A DNA stretch of 64,000 nucleotides from SYIM01 sp964581825 (lineage in GTDB: Bacteria > Pseudomonadota > Gammaproteobacteria > Burkholderiales > Burkholderiaceae_E): the NCBI GenBank assembly GCA_964581825.1, contig CAZORB010000004.1, positions 1-64,000 of the forward strand, written 5' to 3'. This document shows positions 17,888-26,867 of the stretch, in pieces. The notes below the pieces were generated by a model. That model did no database searches and had not been told where the DNA came from. It worked only from the letters and a program-made list of their open reading frames with translations. Both the position numbers and the translations under genes were made by a program. Within the stretch, counting starts at the first letter, position 1. Each line of letters begins with the position of its first letter.

Positions 17888-18903
17888 TGAAGCGGCTCCT
17901 GCACCCGTAACCCGCGGGAGGCGATGCCAACGAACGCCTCCGGGTCGGTAAACCATCGATCGAGCGCAGCCAGTTGGGCCTCTGCCGTTTCGATCGGATA
18001 GAACACTTCGCGAAGGAAATCGGCAGCGCCGGGTGCACCCGAGAGATACCAGCCGACATGCTTGCGAGCGGTTCTAACGCCCGTTACAGGGCCGTGAAAC
18101 GCATAGTGGTCGATCAGATGTTCACGCAGCAGCACCTGAAGTTCAGCGGCCGACGGAGCCGCCGGCGCGAGCGTGCCCTCGATGGCTGCGGCGATTTCGC
18201 GAAAGATCCAGGGGCGACCCTGCGCGGCCCGGCCGATCATCACCGCATCGGCACCGGTATGACGAAGTACAGCGAGCGCCTGCGCGGGCGTGGCGATATC
18301 GCCATTGGCCACCACAGGCACCGTGACCGACGCTTTGACCTCGGCGATCGTGTCGTACTCGGCGTGGCCGGTAAAGCCACATGCGCGGCTGCGCCCATGT
18401 ACCGTGATCATCGCAGCGCCTGCGCGCTCGGCTGACAGCGCCAAACGCTCAGCATTACGATGCTGCGGGTTCGGTCCAGTGCGCATCTTGACCGTAACCG
18501 GTACGTTCACCGCACTGGCCACCGACTCGATGATGGACAACGCGAGTGCCTCATTGGCCATCAGCGCAGAGCCTGCCTGGAGATTGCAGACCTTTTTCGC
18601 TGGACATCCCATGTTGATGTCGATGATCTGCGCACCACGGTCGACGTTGTAGCGGGCAGCCTCGGCCATCATCACCGGGTCGGCGCCTGCGATTTGCACG
18701 GAGCGCGGTTCAATCTCACCCGAATGATCCAGGCGGCGAGAGGTCTTGACCGACTTCCACAGTGCTGGGTTTGATGCCGCCATTTCGGAGACCGCATAGC
18801 CGGCTCCCAGACGCTTGCACAGCTGGCGAAACGGGCGATCGGTAACCCCTGCCATCGGTGCCACGACGACCCGGTTGCGGAGCTGATACGGCCCGATATT
18901 CAT
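17884..18903 (-). CDS. dusB: DusB, tRNA-dihydrouridine synthase
   Basis: 339-residue FMN-dependent TIM-barrel enzyme that reduces uridine in the tRNA D-loop. Seen: NRVVVAPMAGVTDRPFRQL (FMN binding), DINMGCPAKKVCN with the catalytic Cys, VTVKMRTG, MITVHGRSRACGFTG, VVANGDIATPAQAL and MIGRAAQGRPWIF. Length is typical. It overlaps fis by four bases. Confidence 0.97.
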   Translation of the reverse strand: MNIGPYQLRNRVVVAPMAGVTDRPFRQLCKRLGAGYAVSEMAASNPALWKSVKTSRRLDHSGEIEPRSVQIAGADPVMMAEAARYNVDRGAQIIDINMGCPAKKVCNLQAGSALMANEALALSIIESVASAVNVPVTVKMRTGPNPQHRNAERLALSAERAGAAMITVHGRSRACGFTGHAEYDTIAEVKASVTVPVVANGDIATPAQALAVLRHTGADAVMIGRAAQGRPWIFREIAAAIEGTLAPAAPSAAELQVLLREHLIDHYAFHGPVTGVRTARKHVGWYLSGAPGAADFLREVFYPIETAEAQLAALDRWFTDPEAFVGIASRGLRVQEPLQ

Positions 18904-18982
18904 GGAGTGCGGCGATTGGCAGAATCGAAGAGGAGCGGGATTCTACTGAAAAGCGATCTGCTTAAAAAATTGGCAGACCGAT

Positions 18983-20110
18983 TCAGTGGCTGCGCAATCC
19001 GAACATCAACCCCCGGGCGATCTGTTGCCTCAGTGGCGCACACAGATCGATCAGTGCAAGTGCGGCCGAATGCGCGGGCTTGAGCAGCTCGGGGCGCGTG
19101 AGCGAGGCAAGCAGATCGGTGCTGGCCACGAGCAACTCACGATCAGCATGCCGGCTCTGCGCGAAGCCCGCGAGCGCCTGCGCGAGTGAGCGCGCGTCGC
19201 AGCTTGCGTCACCGAGCTGGCGCGCGAGCACTGCCGCGTCGCGCAGCCCCAGGTTCAGGCCCTGACCCGCAACTGGATGGAGTGCCTGGGCCGCATTGCC
19301 AATTGCCACGCGGCCGGGCTCGCGGGTAAGGGGCCCGATTCGACGGGTGACCGCGCTGACATGCCGTGCGCTGCACAGTGTGAGGCGACCGAGTAGCGGA
19401 CCAAATGTCTGATGCAGTAACTCGCCGAAGCGATGCTCGTCCGCCGCAGCCCGCTCGCGACAGTGTTCGTCGGGTGCGCACCAGACCAGTGCGCGACGGC
19501 GTGGCTCCGGCAATGGAAGCAGAGCCAGCGGACCCTCGGACGTGAAGCGTTCGAAGGCCCAGCCTGGGCGATCGCGCTCGACTTCAACCTCGGCAAGTAG
19601 CGCCATCTGCCCGAATTCACGTACGCGAATCGATGGTGAGTCGCCTGCGTCCCCATCGGCTATCACGGTGAGCGTTTCACCGGTTGGCGCCGAACCAGGC
19701 GGATCTGCGGAGTTACTCATGGGCAGATGCGCCCGTTCGATTGCTTCGCGCAACAGCCGATGTAACGTCGCGTAGCGGATGACCGCGCCGAGCATAGGCA
19801 GCTTCAGCCGCTGAGCCTCAATGCGGGTGCCCCCTGATGCTCCCGCCCGGGTGATGTCCACCACCGTGATGGGAGCGGCGATACCAGGCTGTTCCAGAAG
19901 CGCTGCAGGCGAACACTGCGGAATGATTCGCGCAAGCGTGTGCAGGCTGCCCAGAGACAGCGCGAGTGACCTCGAGCCAAGCCAGTCGGGTAGCGCGGAC
20001 TCGACCGGGTCTGCATCGATTACCCGGGGCGGCAAACCCTCGCGCTCGAGCAGCAGCCGCAGGGCAAGCGCCACCGGACCGCGGCCCTCGATGCGAATCG
20101 TGTCGTACAT
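18983..20110 (-). CDS. UbiH/UbiF-family FAD-dependent hydroxylase
   Basis: 375-residue flavoprotein monooxygenase of the ubiquinone-ring hydroxylase family. The diagnostic FAD/ribityl motif GNAAQALHPVAGQGLNLGLRDAAVLARQL is intact. The N-terminal Rossmann motif is degenerate: IRIEGRGPVALALRLLLEREG has GxGPVA rather than the usual GxGxxG. The region around residues 120-200 is less conserved. It probably hydroxylates a ubiquinone precursor, but which ring position is not evident. It lies between pepP and dusB, a common neighbourhood for ubiH-like genes (pepP-ubiH). Confidence 0.82.
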   Translation of the reverse strand: MYDTIRIEGRGPVALALRLLLEREGLPPRVIDADPVESALPDWLGSRSLALSLGSLHTLARIIPQCSPAALLEQPGIAAPITVVDITRAGASGGTRIEAQRLKLPMLGAVIRYATLHRLLREAIERAHLPMSNSADPPGSAPTGETLTVIADGDAGDSPSIRVREFGQMALLAEVEVERDRPGWAFERFTSEGPLALLPLPEPRRRALVWCAPDEHCRERAAADEHRFGELLHQTFGPLLGRLTLCSARHVSAVTRRIGPLTREPGRVAIGNAAQALHPVAGQGLNLGLRDAAVLARQLGDASCDARSLAQALAGFAQSRHADRELLVASTDLLASLTRPELLKPAHSAALALIDLCAPLRQQIARGLMFGLRSH

Positions 20111-20128
20111 TCCCGTGTGCCCGGACGC

Positions 20129-21304
20129 TCAGCCGCGCATCAGCGCTTCGATCTCGTCGGCGGCCTTAGGCACGTCAGCGGTCAAGATCTCGCAGCCGGT
20201 TTCAGTGACCACCGCGTCATCTTCGATCCGGATACCGATATCGTGGAAGTGGCGCGGAATATCGTCGGCCGCCCGCACATACAGCCCAGGCTCTTCGGTG
20301 AGCACCATGCCGGGTCGAAGAATGCGCCAGGGCTTATTCGTGCCGGTGCCCGCCTCACCGGGCTCGCGATAGTCGCCGCAGTCATGCACGTCCATGCCCA
20401 GCCAGTGTCCTGTGCGGTGCATGTAAAAACGCCGATAGGCGCCTGACTCGATGGCTGAGTCGAGCGGGCCGCTGATCAGCCCGCAATCAATGAGCCCCTG
20501 TGCGAGTACTTTGACCGCTGCATCATGCGGATCCATGAAGCGAAGGCCCGGCCGGGTTGCTGCGATTGCCGCGCGCTGCGCCTCGAGCACGATGTCATAT
20601 AGCGTGCGCTGCGCGCCCGTGAATCGGCCGGACACCGGGAAGGTGCGCGTGATGTCGCTGGCATAGCCGTCAAGCTCGCAGCCGGCATCGATCAACAGAA
20701 GATCACCGTCGGTGAGCTGCGCATCGTTTGCGCGGTAGTGCAGCACGCAGGCGTGGCGCCCACTTGCAACGATAGAACCGTAGGCTGGCGCCTTGGATCC
20801 GCCCATTCGGAATTCATGCTCGAGCTCTGCCTCGATTTCAAACTCGAAGCGGCCTGGTCGGCTGGCCCGCATNNNNNNNNNNNNNNNNNNNNNNNNNNNN
20901 NNNNNNNNNNNNNNNNNNNNNNNNNNNNNNNNNNNNNNNNNNNNNNNNNNNNNNNNNNNNNNNNNNNNNNNNTCGAGCTTGTCAATGGAGAGTGCGCGAT
21001 CGAAGCCAAAACGCTCACGCGCCAACTGCGGGCCGAATCGGTAGCCGTCCCAGATTTCGCGTTCTTCGTTCTTGTCGCGGCAAAACAGAACGGATTCCGA
21101 CCCGCTGGAGTCGACGGACATGACCAGTACCGCCTCGGGTTCGGTGAACCCGGTGAGGTAGTAGAAATAGCTGTCCCAGCGATAGGGATAGTGGGCATCG
21201 CGGTTACGGATGACCTCAGGCGCGGTGGGGATGACAGCCACGCCACCGCCGCGATCGCGGATCAGTTGGGCTAGGCGCAGTCGACGGTCGTGATAAGGCT
21301 GCAT
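20129..21304 (-). CDS. pepP: aminopeptidase P (interrupted by assembly gap)
   Basis: Xaa-Pro aminopeptidase of family M24B. The N-terminal domain runs from MQPYHDRRLRLAQLIRDRG. The C-terminal pita-bread domain carries the metal ligands in LLIDAGCELDGYASDITRTFPV, HRTGHWLGMDVHDCG, LTEEPGLYV and GIRIEDDAVVT. A gap (20873-20972) removes about 80-90 residues compared with the usual length of about 440, covering the linker between the domains. Neighbour of a ubiH-like gene, as in E. coli pepP-ubiH. Confidence 0.93.
   Translation of the reverse strand: MQPYHDRRLRLAQLIRDRGGGVAVIPTAPEVIRNRDAHYPYRWDSYFYYLTGFTEPEAVLVMSVDSSGSESVLFCRDKNEEREIWDGYRFGPQLARERFGFDRALSIDKLXXXXXXXXXXXXXXXXXXXXXXXXXXXXXXXXXXMRASRPGRFEFEIEAELEHEFRMGGSKAPAYGSIVASGRHACVLHYRANDAQLTDGDLLLIDAGCELDGYASDITRTFPVSGRFTGAQRTLYDIVLEAQRAAIAATRPGLRFMDPHDAAVKVLAQGLIDCGLISGPLDSAIESGAYRRFYMHRTGHWLGMDVHDCGDYREPGEAGTGTNKPWRILRPGMVLTEEPGLYVRAADDIPRHFHDIGIRIEDDAVVTETGCEILTADVPKAADEIEALMRG
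20873..20972. other. assembly gap (100 N) inside pepP
   Basis: Exactly 100 N. The flanking sequences share no repeat, so genuine sequence is missing here, estimated from family length at a little over 250 bp. Confidence 0.95.
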
Positions 21305-21332
21305 CGGTTGGCTCGGTGGGGTGATAAGGTCA

Positions 21333-22037
21333 CTAACGAATCGGTGTGGTCGATTCAGGCGCTGTCAATTCTGCATCGAGTTGCGCCAACCGTGCCGGGG
21401 TGCCCACATCAGTCCAGAGCCCGTCCCAGCGTTCGGCTGCGACCCGATCTTGCGCCGCCGCTTCGCGCAGAATTGGCGCAAGCCTGGCGGGTTGCCCATC
21501 CGCCAGCCGCTCAAACAGGGCTGGCTGATAGACGCCCAGTCCGCTGAACGTCAGCCTGCCTGAGGCACCCTGCCCGAGCAGTCCCGATTCGAGCGAGAAG
21601 TCGCCGGCTGGGTGGTGGTCTGGGTTAGGTACCAGAACGCACCAGCCCAGCAGTTTTGATTGAACGATCTGTTGGGCAATGAGCCGGGCTCGGGCGACTG
21701 GCCACCGCGTGAACACGTCGCCGTTGATCACCAGGAACGGTTCTTGACCCAGGAACGGTAAGGCATGTCGGATACCGCCAGCCGTTTCGAGTGCGGGGTT
21801 CTCTGGCGAGTAACGGATCGACAGGCCCCATCGCGCACCGTCTCCCGCCCAGCGTTCAATCATTTCGCCCAAATGCGCATGATTGATGACGACATCAGTG
21901 AATCCAGCTTGAGCGAGCGCAGCAAGGTGCCAGTCGAGCAGGGGCCGACCCGCCACCTTCAGCATCGGCTTTGGGCAGTGGTCGGTGAGGGGTCGCATCC
22001 GCTCTCCGCGGCCGGCCGCAAGAATCATCGCGCGCAT
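21333..22037 (-). CDS. murU: MurU-type nucleotidyltransferase (N-acetylmuramate-1-phosphate uridylyltransferase)
   Basis: 234 residues. NTP-transferase motif AMILAAGRGERMRPLTDHCPKPML at the N-terminus, DVVINHAHLGEMI, and a metal-binding LVINGDVFTRWP. Its position directly behind an amgK-type sugar kinase identifies it as MurU of the anhydro-MurNAc recycling route, making UDP-MurNAc without de novo synthesis. That pathway gives intrinsic fosfomycin tolerance in Pseudomonas putida (family knowledge). Start and stop are clear; 27 bases separate it from amgK. Confidence 0.9.
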   Translation of the reverse strand: MRAMILAAGRGERMRPLTDHCPKPMLKVAGRPLLDWHLAALAQAGFTDVVINHAHLGEMIERWAGDGARWGLSIRYSPENPALETAGGIRHALPFLGQEPFLVINGDVFTRWPVARARLIAQQIVQSKLLGWCVLVPNPDHHPAGDFSLESGLLGQGASGRLTFSGLGVYQPALFERLADGQPARLAPILREAAAQDRVAAERWDGLWTDVGTPARLAQLDAELTAPESTTPIR

Positions 22038-22064
22038 GGGGGATGGTCGCTCAGCGCGCGCCCG

Positions 22065-23102
22065 TTAGAAGGTATAGCCGGGTTCAGCGGGATTGATCTG
22101 CTCGACCGCCTCCAGCACACGCACCAGCCCTGATAGCGCCTGGTACCGTCGAGCGGCGGTGAGGGCATAGGACAGCACCAGCGGCATGTCTGCGAGATAT
22201 CGCGACTTTCCGTCCCGGTAATTCAAGCGCGCGAAGATGCCCAGCACCTTCAGTTGCCGTTGCAGGCCCATCCATTCGAAATCGCGATAAAAGTCGCCAA
22301 AGTCATCGGCGACTGGCAGCGATGCCTTGCGGGCCCCCTCCCAATAGCGGATCGCCCAGTCAAGTTGGCGTTCTTCAGGCCAGGTGATGTAAGCATCGCG
22401 CAGCAGCGATACCAGATCGTAGGTAATCGGCCCATAGACCGCATCCTGAAAATCAAGAACGCCGGGATTACGCTGGGGCTCGAGCTGCATCAGGTTACGG
22501 CTATGCCAGTCACGGTGAACATAGACACGCGGTTGCGACAGTGCGGCTTTGATCAGCAGATCGAATGACTGCGCGAGGGCAGCCTTCATCGAGTCGGTCA
22601 GTTCCAAGCGCTTGTGACGCGCGACATACCAGTCTGGATACAGCAGCAGTTCACGCTCGAGCAGCGCCCGATCGTAATCGGGAAACACGCCAGGTCGACT
22701 CGCCTGTTGCAGTCTCACGAGCGCGCTACCCGCGTCGCGGTAGTGGCTGTCGGCCGAATCGGCGTTGAGCCTGGACAGGTAGGTGTCGTTGCCCAGATCT
22801 TCGAGAAGCAACACCCCGGCCTCAAGGTCTGTATCGAATACCTGGGGAACGCTGAGCCCGGCGTCGCGGAAGACTCTGGCGGCCTGCACAAAGGGCGCGC
22901 AGTTTTCACGATCGGGTGGCGCATCCATCACGATCAGACTGCCGCCAGCAGTGGCCCCTGCGTCGATTCGGAAATAGCGCCGGAAGCTGGCGTCGTCAGA
23001 GGCGGGCCGCAGACTGTCGAGTGTCAGCCCGAAGCGGGCAGTGCGCGCCGCGAGCCAGTCATGCAGCAAATCAAGTCGTGGATCTGAAGGGGAGGCGGGC
23101 AT
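22065..23102 (-). CDS. amgK: AmgK-type anomeric N-acetylmuramate/N-acetylglucosamine kinase
   Basis: 345-residue aminoglycoside-phosphotransferase-fold kinase. Catalytic loop VYVHRDWHSRNLMQ and metal-binding VLDFQDAVYGPITYDLVSLLRD are plain. SDDASFRRYFRI and LIVMDAPPDRENC form the N-lobe. The ATG at 23102 is chosen; the frame remains open upstream but would run into lptD's leader on the other strand. It phosphorylates MurNAc/GlcNAc at C1 and feeds MurU. It is transcribed away from lptD across a 148-base shared intergenic region. Confidence 0.9.
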   Translation of the reverse strand: MPASPSDPRLDLLHDWLAARTARFGLTLDSLRPASDDASFRRYFRIDAGATAGGSLIVMDAPPDRENCAPFVQAARVFRDAGLSVPQVFDTDLEAGVLLLEDLGNDTYLSRLNADSADSHYRDAGSALVRLQQASRPGVFPDYDRALLERELLLYPDWYVARHKRLELTDSMKAALAQSFDLLIKAALSQPRVYVHRDWHSRNLMQLEPQRNPGVLDFQDAVYGPITYDLVSLLRDAYITWPEERQLDWAIRYWEGARKASLPVADDFGDFYRDFEWMGLQRQLKVLGIFARLNYRDGKSRYLADMPLVLSYALTAARRYQALSGLVRVLEAVEQINPAEPGYTF

Positions 23103-23138
23103 GGCACACGCGGCGCAACGAAGTCGGGGACCGGTCCC

Positions 23139-23144
23139 TATAAT
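23139..23144 (+). promoter_or_regulatory. candidate -10 element for lptD-surA-rsmA
   Basis: A perfect TATAAT lies 107 bases before the lptD ATG in the divergent amgK/lptD region. No convincing -35 hexamer was found at 17 bases upstream (CAACGA), so this is a tentative call. The reverse complement (ATTATA) could equally serve the minus strand. Confidence 0.3.
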
Positions 23145-23250
23145 AGACGATCGTCTCCAGCCGTCTGCTACAGGCCTGCCGCCCTGGCGCCGGGTCTGTG
23201 CGCACCGCTCGACTCCCAGCGTGTAACCCACCCGACCCGGCCCGCCATTG

Positions 23251-25530
23251 ATGTTTCGCCGCCCGTTGCGCCTGCTTCCCGGACTGATGGCATCGCTGTC
23301 CGCGTTTGCTTCGGTGACCGGTGCCGAAGCGCAGCCGACTGCACCCGGATTTGTTCTGAAGCTCGACGGCCAGCTTGGCGAGGGCCGTCTGTCCGCCACC
23401 GAGCTTCCGGCGTTTGGTCGAGCCTGGATTGTCGAGGGGCATACGGAGGAGCAAACCACGCTGATCGGCGATGCCGAGGTGCGTCGCGCCGGCAGCGTGA
23501 TTCGCGGTGACCGAATCACCTACACCCCGTCCACCGACGAACTGGTGGCGACAGGTAATGTGCGTGTCACGCGCGAAGGCAATGTGTTTACGGGCCCAGC
23601 CCTGCGGCTACGCATCGATGCGAACGAAGGCACCTTCACCAGCCCCGACTATTATCTGGCACTTCAGGGCGGCGGTCGCGGTCATGCGGAACGAATCGAT
23701 TTCCTGGGCCCTGGGCGGGTACTCGCTGCGCGGGCCACATTCACGACCTGCGGGCCTGAAACGCCAGACTGGCAGATCTCGACCCGAACGCTGTTCATCG
23801 ATCAGGATTCTGACCAGGGGGTCGGCCGAAACGCGCTACTCACGTTCAAAGGAGCGCCGCTGCTCGCCTCGCCTTACCTGGCGTTTTCGCTCGGAAACGA
23901 GCGTAAGTCTGGGTTTCTGACGCCGTCATTTGGCGTGACCTCACGCAGTGGCGTTGATCTGATGGTGCCGTTTTACTGGAACATTGCCCACGACACCGAC
24001 GCGACGCTGTACCCGCGGGTCAGCACACGGCGAGGCGCGCAGTTGGGCGGCGAATTTCGCTACCTTCGTCCAGGCTTTTCGGGTGACACGCGCTTTGAGG
24101 CGAACCCTTTCGACCAGGAGGCGGGAATGTCACGCCACTTCTGGCATACGCGGCATAGCTTCAGCAATATCGCGGGCTGGGGCGGGGGATGGGACATGCG
24201 CGGCGTGTCCGATGATCGATATTTTGTTGACTATTCACGGTCGATCGTCACCAGTGCTGACCGGATCCTGCCCCGGGTCGTCAGCGTCTCGCGTGGACTT
24301 GGCGAAGACTGGTCGCTAGGCGTATCGGTACAGCGCTTTCAGTCGATTCTTGATGCGCGCCCAGGCCCCTACGAGCGCGAGCCGCAAGTGACGGCAAGGT
24401 GGCTGGCCCGCGACCGTGGCGGCTTTGACATGAACGGCCTGTTCGATATCACGCAGTTCAGGTCACCCGATGGGAGCCGACCTTCCGGTGCTCGTGCCGT
24501 AGCCAATCCATCGGTGTCCTGGCCTATCCGTCGCCCGGGCTGGTTCGTCGTGCCCAGGGCAGGCGTGCATGCCACCAGTTACCAGATCAATGCACCAGTT
24601 GGGCTCGATTACAACCTCGATCGGTCGGTGCCTACCGTATCGCTTGATTCCGGGCTGTTGTTCGAACGCCCGGTATCTTTCGGTGGAAGGGATCTCACTC
24701 AAACGCTTGAGCCGCGACTGTTTTACGTTCGAACGCCGTTTCGCGAGCAAAACACCTTTCCGGTATTTGATACCGCGCCAGCGGATTTCAACTTTGCACA
24801 GCTCTTTTCCGAGAATACCTTTATCGGCAACGACCGCATCGCCGATGTCAATCAGATGACCGCAGCCGCCATCTCGCGGTTGATCGATCCCGCAACCGGT
24901 GTTGAAGGCATTCGATTCGCAACGGGTTTTCGAAGCTATTTTTCCGATCAGCAGGTTTCTATTCCGGGGGTTGCGCCACGGACCGATCGACGCTCTGATC
25001 TGCTGCTTGCAGCAGCCGGGCCCCTGGGCTCGCACTGGACGCTCGATACCGGTTTGCAGTACAGCATGGCCACCACCGTCATGCCCCGGTTCAGCGTCGT
25101 GGGACGCTACCTGCCGCCCGATGGGCGCGTCCTGAACGCAGGGTTACGCTACCGGCGCGAACAACTGGGGCAAGTCGATGTGTCGACCCGCTGGCCCATC
25201 ATGAACGGCTGGAATTCGCTTGTAAGGCTCAATTACTCGTTCCTGGCCGAGGGCGTTGACCCGGTCAGCAGGGTGCAGAATACCCGGGGGTTTGTCGAGT
25301 CATTGGCAGGGTTTGAATACACAGCCTCATGCTGGGCGCTCCGCGTACTGACCCAGCAGTTTCGAACGGCCGTGAACGCCAGCACTACCGCATTCTTCCT
25401 GCAGCTTGAGTTGAATGGCGTTGGTACGATCGGGCAGAATCCGTTCCAGGTGCTGCAGCGGAACATTCCCGGATACCGCCTGCCTCAGGGCACTCTTGAT
25501 CCGGGCTCGCGTTATTTCGGCTACGAATGA
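23251..25530 (+). CDS. lptD: LptD, LPS-assembly outer-membrane protein
   Basis: 759 residues. Signal peptide (MFRRPLRLLPGLMASLSAFASVTGAEAQ), a periplasmic OstA/LptA-like N-domain (TTLIGDAEVRRAGSVIRGDRITY, LVATGNVRVTREGNVFTG) and a C-terminal 26-strand barrel region with alternating aromatic strands. It inserts LPS into the outer leaflet together with LptE. Only two cysteines are visible (TTCGPE and TASCWAL), whereas E. coli has four. ATG at 23251 is preferred over the TTG one codon earlier. First gene of lptD-surA-rsmA; surA overlaps its stop by four bases. Confidence 0.95.
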   Translation: MFRRPLRLLPGLMASLSAFASVTGAEAQPTAPGFVLKLDGQLGEGRLSATELPAFGRAWIVEGHTEEQTTLIGDAEVRRAGSVIRGDRITYTPSTDELVATGNVRVTREGNVFTGPALRLRIDANEGTFTSPDYYLALQGGGRGHAERIDFLGPGRVLAARATFTTCGPETPDWQISTRTLFIDQDSDQGVGRNALLTFKGAPLLASPYLAFSLGNERKSGFLTPSFGVTSRSGVDLMVPFYWNIAHDTDATLYPRVSTRRGAQLGGEFRYLRPGFSGDTRFEANPFDQEAGMSRHFWHTRHSFSNIAGWGGGWDMRGVSDDRYFVDYSRSIVTSADRILPRVVSVSRGLGEDWSLGVSVQRFQSILDARPGPYEREPQVTARWLARDRGGFDMNGLFDITQFRSPDGSRPSGARAVANPSVSWPIRRPGWFVVPRAGVHATSYQINAPVGLDYNLDRSVPTVSLDSGLLFERPVSFGGRDLTQTLEPRLFYVRTPFREQNTFPVFDTAPADFNFAQLFSENTFIGNDRIADVNQMTAAAISRLIDPATGVEGIRFATGFRSYFSDQQVSIPGVAPRTDRRSDLLLAAAGPLGSHWTLDTGLQYSMATTVMPRFSVVGRYLPPDGRVLNAGLRYRREQLGQVDVSTRWPIMNGWNSLVRLNYSFLAEGVDPVSRVQNTRGFVESLAGFEYTASCWALRVLTQQFRTAVNASTTAFFLQLELNGVGTIGQNPFQVLQRNIPGYRLPQGTLDPGSRYFGYE

Positions 25531-26867
25531 TGGATAGAGCCATGGTGAAACGTCCGCTGATAGGAATTTTTGCGCTGATTCTCGCGTTGCTCGGCAACCC
25601 CGCGTTGGCCCAGACCGCTCAGCGCCAGACGCTCAAGCCGCTCGACGCGGTCGTTGCAATCGTCAACGCTGAAGTGATCACGCGTCAGGAACTGGCAACT
25701 CAGGTGAGCCTGGTGCGTCGCCAGCTTGAGAGTCGAAACATTGAAATTCCGCCTCCTGATCTGCTCGAATCGCAGGTGCTGGAAAGAATGATCCTTGATC
25801 GTGCGCAGCTGCAGATGGCGCGCGACTACGGCATTCGCGTCGACGATACGCAGCTCGATCGTGCAGTGGCTGGTATTGCCACCGAGCGTGGGCTGAGTGT
25901 CCCCGAATTTCGCTCCCGGGTTGAGCGTGACGGCTTGAGCTGGGAGCGCCTGCGTCGCGACATCAGGCAGGAAATGACTCAGGGGCGGCTTCGCGAGCGT
26001 GAGGTCGAAAGCCGCATTCAGATTACCGAAGCCGATGTCGACGCGTTTATTGCCGAGCGCGAGCGGCTGGCCAACGACAACGCAGAATTTGAGCTTGCCC
26101 AGATCCTGGTGCGGGTGGTCGAGGGCGCTTCGAGTGATGAGATCCAGCGACGCCGTGTGCGCGCTGAAGAGGTGCTCGCCTCGGTATCGCGGGCCGGCAG
26201 CGATTTCGCTGCGCTGGCGGCTTCTTACTCTGACGCGCCTGACGCGATGAGCGGTGGCTCGCTGGGCTGGCGTACGGCTGACCGATTGCCGCAGATCTTT
26301 GTCGAGGCGGTCCGAACGCTGAAGCCGGGCGGTGCCACGATCGTGCGAAGCCCCAACGGCTTTCATGTGCTGAAACTGGTCGCCAAGCGTGCGGCAGTCG
26401 ATTCGGCGGCGGCTGACACGCCTGTCACGCAGACGCGTGTCCGTCATATCCTGGTTCGGGTCAGCGATAACCAGAGTGAGTCCGAAGCGCGTCGTCGAAT
26501 CAGCGAGGTCCGTTCGCTCATTGAGCGCGGCGCTGATTTTGCAGATATCGCACGCCAAAACTCGGCCGATGGTACCGCTGGGCGGGGCGGCGATCTGGGC
26601 TGGATTCTTCCCGGAGATACCGTACCCGACTTTGAGCGCGCAATGAATGCGCTCGCGCCGGGTCAGCTCAGTGAGCCGGTCCGTAGCCCTTTTGGGTTCC
26701 ACCTGATCCAGGTGCTCGAGCGCCGCCAACAAGCCGCTTCGGCCGAGCGCGCACGCGCAGTGGCCAGGCAGGCCTTGCGTGAGCAGCGAAGCGACGAGGC
26801 CTGGCAGAACTGGTTGCGCCAGCTTCGAGACAGTACCTACGTCGAATACCGGCTCGATGAGCGCTGA
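25527..26867 (+). CDS. surA: SurA, periplasmic chaperone/peptidyl-prolyl isomerase
   Basis: 446 residues. Signal peptide ending near NPALAQ, SurA N-terminal chaperone domain (LDAVVAIVNAEVITRQELATQV) and two parvulin domains (about residues 185-290 and 300-405) with FELAQILVRV, GGSLGWRTADRLP, VRHILVRVSDNQSE and GGDLGWILPGDTVPDFE. It escorts outer-membrane proteins, LptD among its known clients. Start overlaps the lptD stop; ATG at 25542 is an alternative. The 3' end overlaps rsmA by 11 bases. Confidence 0.96.
   Translation: MMDRAMVKRPLIGIFALILALLGNPALAQTAQRQTLKPLDAVVAIVNAEVITRQELATQVSLVRRQLESRNIEIPPPDLLESQVLERMILDRAQLQMARDYGIRVDDTQLDRAVAGIATERGLSVPEFRSRVERDGLSWERLRRDIRQEMTQGRLREREVESRIQITEADVDAFIAERERLANDNAEFELAQILVRVVEGASSDEIQRRRVRAEEVLASVSRAGSDFAALAASYSDAPDAMSGGSLGWRTADRLPQIFVEAVRTLKPGGATIVRSPNGFHVLKLVAKRAAVDSAAADTPVTQTRVRHILVRVSDNQSESEARRRISEVRSLIERGADFADIARQNSADGTAGRGGDLGWILPGDTVPDFERAMNALAPGQLSEPVRSPFGFHLIQVLERRQQAASAERARAVARQALREQRSDEAWQNWLRQLRDSTYVEYRLDER

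Noticed and set aside
22222..22644. Possible antisense coding in amgK and the antisense Pro/Ser-rich frames across the RTX array
   Set aside because: Long open frames opposite high-GC genes and repeat arrays are expected; these have no ribosome sites and low-complexity translations.
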